NCBI GenBank assembly: GCA_013115135.1
Contig: JABANP010000001.1
Location: forward strand, 372,001-436,000
Reading direction: 5' to 3'
DNA from: Perkinsus olseni
Lineage: Eukaryota; Perkinsozoa; Perkinsida; Perkinsidae
DNA length: 64,000 bases
Both the position numbers and the translations under genes were made by a program. Shown here piece by piece: positions 1-10,721 of this stretch (its first letter is position 1; every line of letters begins with the position of its first letter). Below the pieces are notes generated by a model that did not search any database, had not been told where the DNA came from, and was given only the letters and a program-made list of their open reading frames with translations.

Positions 1-597
1 TGGGATACTTTCTGTAATACCCTCGGTCGCTTTCAAAATCAGAGCAAAGAGAAGGACGAGGATTTGACAGTTACATGCCGTCGAGAGGCGAACGAAGATA
101 GACACGCTCCCTGGCACCACGGACGGCCGACTGTCCAACGACGTGACACCGACGTCACGATCGATTCCCACATCGTCTGTAGATGGGGGTTTCGAACTGG
201 AATAGCACTTTGTCTAGCAGGGTGTCTACAGTATTCTCAGTTTCGTATTCAGTCTTCAGTTGTCTTCAGTAGTTTCGGAGTCGAGCAAGCGATCGTTGTT
301 GTGCACGTGCCTTGTGGACTCCGACTGGATGCTTTTACTTGTTCGAGGCTGCTCAAGTTCAACGCTTTCTTAAGTTAACGAACAGCTCGGAACTGGGCGC
401 ACAAAGGAAATCCGACTGCTAAAGCGAAACGAAGCATCGTGACGGCGTGAAGAGGTGCTGGCGCGATGTGGTTTCCAGTGCCCCCAGAGTCACTGTTCTG
501 CACGCAGGCTGCCTCCCTCGTGGCAGCCCTTTCTCAGGCTCTCACACCGGAGTCGATCCCTAATTCCCCGTTACCCTTCAAAACCACAGTAGACTCA

Positions 598-711
598 TAC
601 CCCGCCCGTCGTAGCTGATGGGTCACCCCGCCGGTCGTAGCTGATGATAGGTCACCCCGCCCGTCGTAGCTGATGATAGGTCACCCCGCCGATCGTAGCT
701 GTATAGGTCAG
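598..711. repeat. Short tandem repeat, four units of about 30 bp
   Basis: Four imperfect units, each containing a core like CGTCGTAGCTGATGATAGG followed by TCACCCCGCC, run head to tail. Unit length varies slightly because the first unit lacks the ATA insert and the last is cut short. No coding function is apparent. It lies about 1.1 kb upstream of the first secreted paralogue. Confidence 0.9.
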
Positions 712-1517
712 AGATTTGAATGGTCCATCGCCGGATAAGCCGTGCGATTCGCCCGGTCGTCACGAATCACCAACAAGGACTAGGCGGAGACATCGCTCTG
801 AAAACGCTGACGGCGAATCGCATAACTTACATTTCAATATGTTCTAGTGTTTGGTGGCTGCCAAATTGGTCAGCGACGAGTATTTCAATATTTCGGAGGA
901 CGCATTATATCGCGAGATCTAAGACTCTGTGCTCGAGTCCAGACTGCTGTGATGCTGTTGCCTTCGTTGCTGTGATGTCTCGACCATGAGGACCGTACAG
1001 TGTAGTTGCGTGTTGCTACATTTTTATAGGTCACCCACGTGATCTATTTCCACTAGCGAATTTATTTCGGTATACACAAGCACAGCCTCTCGGCGCAGTC
1101 TATGGTCCTGTGTTAGACACAGTCGGATGGTGACTTTTCAAAGGGCATCTACAATGTAGATGACATCTACGGCTAGCGCAAGCACATTTACTAGATGTCC
1201 CCGCGCTCACCTGAAGACGATGTCCCAAAAGGCGTCTCGATTAATTGTCTCTATTGCTGTCTCCCAGTGCTCTTTCTACAGACGTCTTTATGCTATGGTA
1301 TCAGCATAGTGATAGTGCTGCTTGTGAGATGCCACAAGTTTCACGTTCTGCGCCCAGACGATCTTTCATCATTATTCCAGTCGATGGGTCCAAGAACGGT
1401 CGGAATGTCGCTCCATTGCTATGACTAGTGGCGCACAGTGCATACGTGCGACTTGGTCCGCATTGAGTGACGCGAGCGATTTTGGTATAGCTGGAAATGG
1501 GGCAAAATTTGTCCGGC

Positions 1518-1577
1518 AAATCACCACAAGCGTTGAGAGATCACCACAAGCATGGAGAGATCACCACAAGCGTTGAG
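1518..1577. repeat. Tandem repeat, three units of 20 bp
   Basis: Three near-identical 20-bp units (core ATCACCACAAGCGTTGAGAG, the second with CATGG in place of CGTTG) sit about 210 bp upstream of the first secreted paralogue. It may be a promoter-proximal minisatellite; no function is shown by the sequence. Confidence 0.9.
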
Positions 1578-1788
1578 TTGAACTATGTGATATAGTCTAT
1601 ATCGCCCATCAGAGGAATCAGCAGGCGTTCACGGTATCGATGGAGTTCGCTCGACAACGTCTCAAGTCGCCTTAATACACACACGGTACAGTTCTACCGC
1701 CGCCGGACGCGACCACCGGTCTTATCGTTGACCTGATCGTCCCGTTCGTTCTCTCCTCGCATGTAATTTGGCGTCCCCTTCCCCAACA

Positions 1789-2562
1789 ATGACCTTCCGT
1801 CTCGTCGCCTATCTCTCTATCGCCTCACTGGTGACAGCTTTCCGCCAGGTAGACTACGGTACCTTCATCTATGAGGTCAAGAAGCCGCATCCGTTCAAGT
1901 TGACTTTGACCACCACTCACGACCATTATGGTCTGCTCTCCATACAATGTGGAAAAAAAGCATTCCGAGATAATTGGTTGAAGCTGACTGTACCCGGAGG
2001 CGACATCTACGACCCAACACTGAATGAGTTCCCAGACACTGAATATGGGAAGATGTTACACCAGCGTTGGGTTCGCCTTGCTCGAGAAACATGCCCCGAA
2101 CTCCAGTTCTATGATAGCGATTTGGAATACTTCTTCGTTAACAAAGTAGGTGATGCAGCGACGCAAATTGGAGGTGGAGAAATTTCCGTTCCGCGCCAGT
2201 GGTACCCACTGATACCAGGGAGATACTGGTCCGAGCCTTCGACATCATCATTCAGGCTGAAGATAGACGTTCACCCTGACGGGACCACTTATGTGGTACT
2301 CGGCTGCAAAGCCGGTGACACCGGTGGCCATGAGAAATTTCGTCTTGTGAAGAAGGACGATGATGAGCGTTACGAACTGACGACCTTCCCGGGCCATCCT
2401 ACGGTGGAAGAACTCCTCGACAGTTTCAAGCAGGCTTGTCCTGATCTCTGGAACCCAAGGTACGCGGAACAACTCAAGAACGTGGGGTTCGCTAACTACG
2501 ATGCTGTGTACGTCTGGGGATATTTCGGCCGCGATCGCCTCCACAGGCAACCCATCAGATAG
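1789..2562 (+). CDS. Secreted family protein, copy 1 (257 aa)
   Basis: I do not recognise this family. The start is the ATG at 1789 because the preceding CCTTCCCCAACA is shared with copies 3 and 4, giving an N-terminus MTFRLVAYLSIASLVTAF that reads as a signal peptide cleaved near TA|F. The mature part has four cysteines conserved in all copies (in QCGKK, ETCPE, LGCK and QACPD), the near-invariant tryptophan/tyrosine block QWYPLIPGRYWSE around residue 150, a GDTGG turn and a C-terminal NYDAVYVWGYFGRDRL motif. There is no membrane anchor and no intron. The likely location is secreted or in the secretory pathway; function is unknown. It is the most isolated of four paralogues, separated from the others by two 14-3-3 genes. 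Confidence 0.85.
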   Translation: MTFRLVAYLSIASLVTAFRQVDYGTFIYEVKKPHPFKLTLTTTHDHYGLLSIQCGKKAFRDNWLKLTVPGGDIYDPTLNEFPDTEYGKMLHQRWVRLARETCPELQFYDSDLEYFFVNKVGDAATQIGGGEISVPRQWYPLIPGRYWSEPSTSSFRLKIDVHPDGTTYVVLGCKAGDTGGHEKFRLVKKDDDERYELTTFPGHPTVEELLDSFKQACPDLWNPRYAEQLKNVGFANYDAVYVWGYFGRDRLHRQPIR

Positions 2563-3936
2563 CCCATCTGTGATGATTCTTTCGCTGCATCTAGCGCAGA
2601 ATAGTGCCACCTTTCTGGCTTTTTTTGAGAAGATTTCCGTGCTGAGGCGGCTGTACTTCGTGTTAACTCCGATGGCGCGCACGGCTTGCTAGTGAAGCTC
2701 GACCGCCAGTATTGGATCAGCTCAGCCGATTCAGCTTTTTTTCGCGTGCCCCAATAAGCTGCGGGGAACTCGCGAATTGCTTACTATTTCATTGTTATTA
2801 TTATCAATCTCTCATTATTATTTTTATTACTTCGGTTCAGACTTATGGACTAATATGACATTATCATCAGATTCCAGCATCCTCATTTCATAATGAATGA
2901 CTCCGATTCTCCAACGGGTATTGAGTTGTCACTGCAAGGTCCGTACTTGAGCCCAAAGATGCTCCAGAGGGGAATACTACGAACAGTAGGCCTCGCTAAG
3001 CTGTTGATTACGTGTGCCACTCGGATGTTCCTGAGTGTCAGTGCACGTAGTCGCAGGTAGTACAGTACGTATGCGCATCGTTACACTCGTGAGAAGAACA
3101 TCACCATGTGAATAGGCCTCTTCCTCACGGCCAATCGTTGCGTAGACAGTGCCGAACGGCCAACCGTTTGTAAAGCATAGGTGTCAAGACCCAGGAACGC
3201 CGATCAAACTAGAATCAGGGTCAAGGTTAGAACCAGAGAAAAGGTAGGAGTTTGCCACGGTTAGCAAGGGGTTAACTAGGTGACCTAGTCGAGCTATAAT
3301 GATTCGTGCCACCTTGGCGCGAGCCCGTAGTGTGCCTACAGAACTCAACACTTCTTCGAGCGCGTGACGCACACATCGAGATCCCTTCAATCACCTTCCG
3401 TGACTCAGTTCCCGCGCCCGAACTAACCGCTTAAGTAAGGGGAGCCAACTGCGGGGCAGAAATGAGAAGCTCATTATCCTGAGCTGTTGTCACAACACTG
3501 TTGTCAGGCCTTTCGCATCAGCACTCCACAGCAGGCTATCGTAATGTGTAGGAAGTGAGCGCCACAACCTCACGAGCACTGTGGTCTACGCCCGAGCGTA
3601 CCTCTTGGGCTCCCATATCAGAAGAAAATCTACTTATTCTACGCAGTCACGGTGTGCGAGTTACACATTCTCTTTATGCGCACGGTTACTCACAGTGGAG
3701 AACAAAAACTAGCGGGTTTCCTTCGCTGCCAACGCAAAGCCCACATTGATACAGAAAATCATACGCGAGAAAGGGCCATAGCAGTATTCTCATACCGTGG
3801 TCACGACTCACGCATGCAGCTTTAAACAATGAGATACCATGCATCCACTACTTCCCACGAGACTTGCAACGAGGAAGCATTGACCACACGGCCGAGTGAA
3901 ATCAATGAGTACACGACAGCGTGAACGCCATACTAG
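2563..3936. other. Intergenic region, no gene seen
   Basis: AT-rich at about 2790-2880, otherwise of average composition. No open frame here shows family-like sequence or plausible splice structure. Confidence 0.5.
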
Positions 3937-4730
3937 TTACGCCGCACCATCACCACCATCTTGGTCAGATGTCCAAAGAGTCAGATTATCTCTCAGGAGC
4001 TGCATAATGAGAGTAGAGTCCTTGTAGCTATCCTCGCTGACATTGTCGAGCTCAGCAATGGCGTCTTCAAATGCCGTCCTCGCCATCTTACAAGCCTCGT
4101 CAGGCTGATTCAACACCTCGTAGTAGAAAACGGAGAAGTTAAGGGCAAGACCGAGCCTGATCGGATGAGTTACCAACAAATCAGATTGGGCCGTAGCAGA
4201 AGCATCCTTGTATGCCTGGTGAGCGTTCTCAGCAGCGGTGCTCTTGCCCTCGCCCGAGTTAAATTCGGCGATGTAGCGATAGTAGTCGCCTTTCATCTTA
4301 TAATAGAAGACCTTGGACTCCCCGCTCTGCGAGCTTGGAATGAGGTACTTGTCGAGAAGTTGCAGTATGGTGTCGCAGATCTCCTGGAGTTCGGCTTCGA
4401 CCTTCTCTCTGTAACCTTTAGCGATCTCCGAGTTCGAATTGTTACCCTTAGATGACTCCTTCTGTTCGACCGACGAGATAATACGCCACGATGCGCGACG
4501 GGGAGCCAACCGCGTTCTTGTAGGCAACCGACAAAAGGTTACGCTCCTGAGATGAAGGGAAATCACGAGGAACAGTGCATGAAAGCCCCAAACAATGGAG
4601 ATCTTACCTCAACTGTTAGCTCTTTACCATCCTCCGCGACCATTTTCATGTACTTGGCCATCTCATCGTAGCGCTCAGCTTGCTCAGCCAATTTGGCGAA
4701 GTAAACGTTCTTCTCGCGCTCATCAGCCAT
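3937..4730 (-). pseudogene. 14-3-3 protein, copy 1, with a 1-nt frameshift
   Basis: A 14-3-3 family protein (dimeric phosphoserine/threonine adaptor). Exon 1 is 4730-4608 ([20 protein letters not shown] onward), intron GTAAGA...CAG, and exon 2 starts at 4546 with [14 protein letters not shown]. The frame then breaks: the sequence at 4500-4503 has a run of four C on the coding strand where copies 2 and 3 imply one base fewer, after which the correct frame resumes as [15 protein letters not shown] and runs to the end ([13 protein letters not shown]). The rest, including the helix-9 LTLWTSD motif, is intact and well conserved, so this is either a very recent pseudogene, an allele, or a single-base assembly error. 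An intron cannot repair it because both flanks are invariant family sequence. Confidence 0.8.
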
Positions 4731-5371
4731 GATCAGTTCTGTTCAAATCAACACTGAGACGAGCTACCGAAACGCAATCGAGTCCGAACGTCAAACCCAA
4801 GTAAACATTGCCTATCCTCGTCGATGGATTACGGGACCGTCGAAATTTCTCGCGCTGCGTCCCACAAGCGTCAAATGAAACGGCTGGAATCCTGAAAATG
4901 TCGCGCGCCTCGCAAACAAATACAAATCGTTCTGTGCTTGTAAGCCAAGCACAGTGTAGAAATGCTCAGCAGGTGAGAAGAACTTGCGAGTAAAGTTTTC
5001 TTACACCAGCCGCAACAGGTGAGTGAATCATAGTCAAGTGTCCCTCGGAAATCAGACCCTCAGAAGGCAGACCCATGTCGTTTGATTCAGACTGAATCAT
5101 TCAATGATTGAAGGGAGATCGAACAAGCACGGCATAAACAGGGCGGTGCAGGACCCTTGGCAGACGATATAATCGATGCTAATGAAAACACTCGCAGCAG
5201 AAGACGTCTAGCTAGCCCCCCCCGCCCCTACTAATCAAACTCAACGCCAAACCTTGTATATTTGAGAATGAATCAGCATAGGTTTAGTTCTAATGATTAG
5301 TCAAACAGCACCGCATCGTTATAGATGATAACCGCCACTTAAAGACCTCAACAGCACGTCGACAATCCGCC
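4731..5371. other. Intergenic spacer between two 14-3-3 genes
   Basis: Spacer between tandem minus-strand 14-3-3 genes, containing a C-rich run at about 5215-5226. It presumably holds the 3' end of copy 2 and the promoter of copy 1. No gene seen. Confidence 0.5.
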
Positions 5372-6262
5372 CTACTGCGCAGCATCGGCTGCGCCGTCCT
5401 GATCAGATGTCCAAAGAGTCAAATTGTCTCTAAGAAGCTGCATAATGAGAGTGGAGTCCTTGTAGCTATCCTCGCTGACATTGTCGAGCTCAGCAATGGC
5501 GTCTTCAAATGCCGTCCTCGCCATCTTACAAGCCTCGTCAGGCTGATTCAAAACCTCGTAGTAGAAAACGGAGAAGTTGAGGGCAAGACCGAGCCTTATC
5601 GGATGAGTGACCGGCAGACCGGATTGGGCAATGGCAGTAGCATCCTTATACGCCTGATGCGCAGCTTCAGAGGCATTGCTCTTGCCCTCACCCGAGTTGA
5701 ATTCAGCAATATAACGGTTGTAATCCCCCTTCATCTTATAATAGAAGACCTTCGATTCATCGGTTTGAGAGTGCGGTATGAGACTTTTTTCCAACAATGT
5801 GAGAATAGTGTCGCAAATGCCTTGGAGCTCGGCCTCGATCTTCTCCTTGAAGCCCTTAGCGATCTCGGCATTGCTGGTGTTGCCTTTGGAGGCCTCCTTC
5901 TGCTCGACAGATGATACAATCCTCCAGGAGGCACGTCGAGACCCAACAGCGTTCTTGTAGGCAACCGACAAGAGATTGCGCTCCTAAAAAGCAACACGAT
6001 GGCAAACGGGGCCTCTCAATCCGCGACCTGTAGAGTTATAAGTGACAGTGGACACTACAGAGCCACGCAAAACAAAACGCACAACAGCCTTAAACGACCT
6101 AGTTACGTAACAAACCGCGCTGCCGCATGCTGGGCTTACTTCCACGCTCAGCTCGGCGTTAGTCTCTGCAACGGCCTTCATGAAAGATGCCATCTCGTCG
6201 TAGCGCTCAGCCTGCTCGGCGAGCTTTGAGAGATACACGTTTTTCTCACGTTCGTCAGCCAT
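5372..6262 (-). CDS. 14-3-3 protein, copy 2 (244 aa, two exons)
   Basis: 14-3-3 adaptor protein. Exon 1 is 6262-6140 (41 codons, [20 protein letters not shown] onward, ending SVE). A GTAAGC...TAG intron follows, and exon 2 is 5983-5372 beginning [20 protein letters not shown]. The join is phase 0, giving 735 nt. Family hallmarks present are the [10 protein letters not shown] helix-3 segment, the [15 protein letters not shown] segment with phosphopeptide-binding Lys/Arg/Tyr, the [14 protein letters not shown] segment and the terminal [12 protein letters not shown]. The length matches the family. Its exon-2 start is nucleotide-identical to copy 3 over more than 100 bp, while its 3' half is nearly identical to copy 1, which indicates gene conversion. 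Confidence 0.95.
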
Positions 6263-7567
6263 GATAAGTAGAGTAGTACTTTTTTATGTAGCAGTGATGG
6301 ATACGCAGGACCCTTATGTGCATGCGTACGGGCATGTAGGAGCCGTGAGAGTTCAAGATTGCAAGTGAGGATTTGCTAGACCATGAGTCAAGCAAACAAT
6401 TCGTTAGTAGTCAGTCGGACGCACACCACCTGGATTTCCTTTCTAGTGTCGGCGACACTGTATCGCTCTTCATTACAGCATATTACTTAGCCAATGTTAT
6501 AGAGCAACGAAGTAGCGAAAGACCTTGTCCCGCGATCAAATTAGAATTGGAAGTGTCACGACCCGGCCCGGCTTAGTGAGCTCGTCTGTCGCCGATTTGT
6601 GCAGTTGTGAGGCATATGAATACAATACAATGGTGTCAGATGGCTCGTCGACGGCTTAGCTCCAGGGTTTCACTCAACTCAGATACTTCATTCTCCAGCC
6701 AGGATTCACTCACCGACCCGAGGGGATGTGCGCATAACCATCTAGAGAGACTCGAGCCGAGTCTCGCTAGATGGTTTGAACTGAGCCGAGTCAATCGGCT
6801 GGCTCAGTTGAATCAAAAAATCTTCTGCCGAGAATTTTGATCCTCGACATATTCACGTCTGCTTGGGTGAATTCCACTCCCGCTGAGCCTCCTGTGGAAA
6901 GGGTGCTACCATAAACACAGGGGTTCAAACATTGTACCGCGTAACATAAGGATACAGGAACAATGCTCTCATTCCAGGATGGGCTGAATCCAGAGGAATC
7001 TAATCGCGAGGCCTGACGACAGCTAACTGGCCTAGCTTCACCCTCGTGTCACTTTGGAGTTGTCTCCTGATTTCAGCTGTCTTAAACCGATATCTGCTTC
7101 GATTGGTGTTGGTAGGCCTTCACCGTCTGCACACCTGCTCGAGTGCTCGTAAGGAATCACCCGGCGATCTCCAACGGCAAGTATGTAAGCATATTGCGTT
7201 GCTAGTAAAGTAACCATAGGCAATAGCAGTAGACAGCGGCCTCCACCGACGTCACGATCGATTCCCACATAGCTATGGGTGACCACACCCCGTCACTGGG
7301 CTATTCGTTGCCATTATGTCTCACTGGGGGCGTCGACCCTAGGACTTCGGTCATCTTGTCATGCCTAGTATTGCTCTGAAGACGTCGATGATGTTAAGGA
7401 GGTCCTGCGGTTGTGAATTCGCTTCACTCGACTACATCTCTGACGGCCGTCGTCCAGTATAGCTGTATTGCAGCTACAGTATATGCGGCCGCTGCGAGTC
7501 TCCTCATTCATTTGGTCGTCTCGCTCGTACTTCTTAGCCTGTAGCTTCGTGAAACCCATTTTCAACA
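6263..7567. other. Intergenic region upstream of secreted copy 2
   Basis: Divergent spacer between the 14-3-3 copy 2 start and secreted copy 2. At about 6735-6815 there is a cluster of short inverted repeats (TCTAGAGAGACTCGAGCCGA and relatives). At 7215-7330 there is a block related to the upstream regions of copies 3 and 4, including the 23-bp match to 152-174. No gene seen. Confidence 0.5.
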
Positions 7568-8341
7568 ATGGCTATCCCCCTTGTCGTCTATCTTTCCATT
7601 GCCTCCCTTGTCACTGCTTTCACCCACGTGGACTACGGTAACTTCGTCTACGAGACCAAGGGCCGACACGCCATTAAGTTGGTTCTCAACACGACCCATG
7701 ATGGTTATGGTCTCTTCTATATAGAATGTGGTCGTAGACGTTTTCAAGGGGATTGGTTCCCGCTCACCGTGGTTGAGCATGACCCGCACCTCGTAGTACT
7801 TCATGAATTCCCTAATGAGAAGGCTACCCTCCATAAGTATTGGCTCCAGTGCGCTCGTGCTACATGTCCGAAACTGGAATTCCGAGAGTTGGATTTCCTA
7901 GAGTTCATGGTCGACAACGTAGGTGATGCACGAACTGACGTAGGAGGTAAAGAAGTTATTTTGAAACGACAATGGTTACCACTGATCCCGGGGAGGTACT
8001 GGTCTGACGAGTCCGTATCAGAGTTCAAACAGCAGTTTGACGTTCACCCGGACGGATACGTTTATGTGAAGCTCGGTTGTGAAGGTGGAGATACTGGTCC
8101 CCATCGGAGGTATCGCCTCGAGAGAAAGAAAGGCAGCGATCGCTTCGAGTTGACAACCATTCCGGGCCGTTACACGGTGGAAGATCTCCTCGAAAGTTTC
8201 AAGGAAGTCTGCCCTGCTCTCTTGCCTCCCGTTTTCAACCGTTTTCGAGTGCAATTGAAGAATATTGGATTCGCTAATTACGACGCAGTGTATGCTTTGA
8301 GGAACTATGGCAGCGATCGTCTTTACAGGCGTAGTTTGTAA
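7568..8341 (+). CDS. Secreted family protein, copy 2 (257 aa)
   Basis: Member of the same unrecognised secreted family, and the most divergent of the four. It begins MAIPLVVYLSIASLVTAF, a clear signal peptide, preceded by TTCAACA. All four family cysteines are retained (ECGRR, ATCPK, LGCEGGDTG, EVCPA), as are the PLIPGRYWSDE block and the C-terminal NYDAVYALRNYGSDRL. The intronless frame is intact with no stops, so it is probably expressed. A promoter-like block upstream (7215-7330) resembles those of copies 3 and 4 but is more diverged, consistent with the protein divergence. Confidence 0.85.
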   Translation: MAIPLVVYLSIASLVTAFTHVDYGNFVYETKGRHAIKLVLNTTHDGYGLFYIECGRRRFQGDWFPLTVVEHDPHLVVLHEFPNEKATLHKYWLQCARATCPKLEFRELDFLEFMVDNVGDARTDVGGKEVILKRQWLPLIPGRYWSDESVSEFKQQFDVHPDGYVYVKLGCEGGDTGPHRRYRLERKKGSDRFELTTIPGRYTVEDLLESFKEVCPALLPPVFNRFRVQLKNIGFANYDAVYALRNYGSDRLYRRSL

Positions 8342-8699
8342 TTTTTGTGCTGTTTCCAGCACGCGCATGCTACGAGCTCTAGCCTAGCCGCTAGGTCCTA
8401 GCGCTGCTAAGGCTCGGTCAGCATCGCGCTCGAATATCATCATACGTTAGGGAAGTCAGGTGGGGAAGTCCCCCTTATTTTCTCAGTCATCCCACATGGA
8501 TGACATTCTCATGGGTTGTCATCAGCCTCGAAGGACTTACTTAACTCTACCAACGATACTTAATGGTGATCTACCATTCGGTTTCAGAGATACTGCCTGC
8601 TTTCGTTCCAGTGGAATGGGCAACTGCGCTCGGCTGACCTCGACCAGCTATCGACGTAACGATAGCGTATCGTCGATACGCAGTTGATACGTAGTTCTT

Positions 8700-8945
8700 G
8701 GTGTAACGTGAAGCTACATGGCTCATACGGTGCTGGCGGGAACTCGAAAAGTTCGAACTCGTATTTGTAACTCGCTCGCAACTACACTGTGGTCTGCAGG
8801 ACGCCGACGAACCACTGCCGAATTTGGCGACGCAAAAGGCAACCGTAGAACTTCGGTCAATGTCATGCGCGTATCCCACGACTTCCATAATGATAGAGGG
8901 CTCTCCTCGCACTATTTCCCAGTGGTAACACTTCTAGCTCTACCA
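8700..8945. repeat. Duplicated intergenic block A (partner 11590-11755)
   Basis: Shares ordered segments with 11590-11755: an ACTCGTATxTGTAxCTCG stretch, GTCTGCAxGACGCCGACGAA, then TATCCCACGACTxC and AATAATGATAGAGG. The order and spacing are alike, so this is a diverged segmental duplication rather than a chance match. It lies downstream of secreted copy 2; its partner lies downstream of copy 3. Confidence 0.75.
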
Positions 8946-9640
8946 GTCTTCGGACTGTGAGCGGAGAGTGAGTCGCACGTTGACTTCAGCCCTACACTAG
9001 TCGGTCTTCATATCGACTCCCACTTGTGGTAATGCTCTTCCTTGATCGTCATCGTGCGCAGTTTTCCATTCGAGAACTGCCCCAGCAAAGGATAGAATGA
9101 TCCCTTGAGAACGTGGATAGTGATCCGCGATCTGGCCCCAGCGAAGAACTCACCTCGGTCGTTCCCCATCGAATGAACGAATAGACAAGATTATAGGCTG
9201 ATACGCTCGATGCCGCAAGACTATGAGTCACAAGGTTTCTCTGGCATCACCAACAGTAAGATATAACAAGCAGTTCACACCAGTGAGTGGCTCCAGGTTT
9301 CGTGTCTGCTCGCCTGCGGCGTCTTGTGATGTGTCGAGGGATCGCGGGACCCGTGAAGAGTTCCCATCAGAGACCGCGGTCTTTGACAGCAATCTACATC
9401 TTTGACATCTACATGAGTTAAGAAACTCTTATTACCTGAGAATGGCTCAGATGATCGCTATGCCTCATGTCACTTGAGAGATGTCTCTTCATCCTATCCG
9501 TCACGCGCCGAAATTTACTGTGTACGACCTTGGTACCCGCTGAACATCTGCAGACCTGCCCGAGTACTCGTAAGCAACCGCCAGGTAATTTCCTACAGCC
9601 TGTATGTAAGAAGTTACATTGTTGCTAGACCAACTGTAGA

Positions 9641-9950
9641 CATGAAGAGTAGACAGCCGAATGTCCGCCGGTGTCACGATGGATTGCCATGTAGCTGCGG
9701 GTGACGCCACCGCGTCACTAGGTTGTTCATTGCCATCCTCTCTTCGGCTACACGCGCTACTGCTAGGAGCTTCGATCACCTCGTCGCCTCTTGTTTTGTT
9801 TTGAAGGGATTGACCTTATTGCCTGTATCGATTCGGCAGCATCTCCGTCTCGCGTAGTCCGGTTTAGTTATACCAGGGCTCACCGCGACAAACGCGAGTC
9901 TCGTCATAGAGGCGATCATCTCAGGCCGTCTTGTGTCCCCTTCCCCAACA
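9641..9950. repeat. Duplicated promoter-proximal block upstream of secreted copy 3
   Basis: Almost identical to 11990-12316 upstream of copy 4, including AAGAGTAGACAGCCGAATGT, GTTGTTCATTGCCATCCTCT and GCTAGGAGCTTCGATCACCT. It probably holds shared promoter and 5' leader sequence ending in CCTTCCCCAACA immediately before the ATG. Confidence 0.85.
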
Positions 9951-10721
9951 ATGACCCCCCGCCTCGTCGCCTATCTCTCTATCGCCTCGCTGGTGACTGC
10001 TTTCCGCCAGATAGACTACGGTACCTTCATCTATGAGGTCAAGAAGCCGCATCCGTTCAAGTTGACTTTCACCACGACCCACGACGATTATGGTCTCTTC
10101 GTAGTACAATGTGGGAAGAAACAGTTCCGAGATAATTGGTTAAAGCTGACTGTAGACGAGGGTGACGCGTATAGTCCGACGCTGCATGAGTTCCCGGACA
10201 CCGATTATGGGAAAGTGTGTCATAAGCGTTGGGTTGACTATGCCAGAGCAACATGCCCTAAACTCAAATTTGATGATACCGATTTCCAGTACTGGTACGT
10301 TGACGCAGTAGGCGATGCAGTGACGGAAATTGGAGGTAAAGAGGTCTTCATGCCGCGGCAGTGGTACCCACTGATACCAGGAAGATACTGGTCTGAGCCC
10401 TCGATATCACCATTGAGGATGAAGTTCGACATCCACTTCGACGGATACGTTTATGCGGTACTCGGCTGTGAAGAGGGCGACACCGGTCCTCCTAAGAGAT
10501 TTAGGCTCGTGAAATATGGTGGTGATGAACGCTACAAGCTGACAGCCATTAAGAGCCTCTATACGGTGAGGGACCTCCTCGAAAGTTTCAAGCAAGTCTG
10601 TCCTCATCTCTGGGGTCCTAGCTACGAAGACGCCTTGCAAAATATAAGGTTCCCTAATTATGATGCAGTGCAGGTCTTTGGCGACTTCGGCACCGACCGT
10701 CTTTTCAGGAAGTATCTGTGA
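9951..10721 (+). CDS. Secreted family protein, copy 3 (256 aa)
   Basis: Unrecognised secreted family. It starts at ATG 9951 within CCCCAACAATGACC, with signal peptide MTPRLVAYLSIASLVTAF. The mature chain retains four cysteines (QCGKK, ATCPK, LGCEEGDTG, QVCPH), the block PRQWYPLIPGRYWSEP and the end NYDAVQVFGDFGTDRLFRKY. It is closest to copy 4; both carry the segment KFDDxDFQYW that copies 1 and 2 lack. No intron, no membrane helix other than the signal peptide. Function unknown. Confidence 0.85.
   Translation: MTPRLVAYLSIASLVTAFRQIDYGTFIYEVKKPHPFKLTFTTTHDDYGLFVVQCGKKQFRDNWLKLTVDEGDAYSPTLHEFPDTDYGKVCHKRWVDYARATCPKLKFDDTDFQYWYVDAVGDAVTEIGGKEVFMPRQWYPLIPGRYWSEPSISPLRMKFDIHFDGYVYAVLGCEEGDTGPPKRFRLVKYGGDERYKLTAIKSLYTVRDLLESFKQVCPHLWGPSYEDALQNIRFPNYDAVQVFGDFGTDRLFRKYL

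Larger units (their letters stand above)
1..1788. other. Gene-poor 5' flank of the secreted-family cluster
   Basis: No convincing gene was found here. Besides the two tandem repeats it contains, at 152-174, a 23-bp block (GACGTCACGATCGATTCCCA and onward) identical to one at 7250-7272, where it lies about 300 bp upstream of secreted copy 2. No secreted-family coding sequence follows at the expected distance, so this looks like a relic of a lost or displaced copy. Confidence 0.5.
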
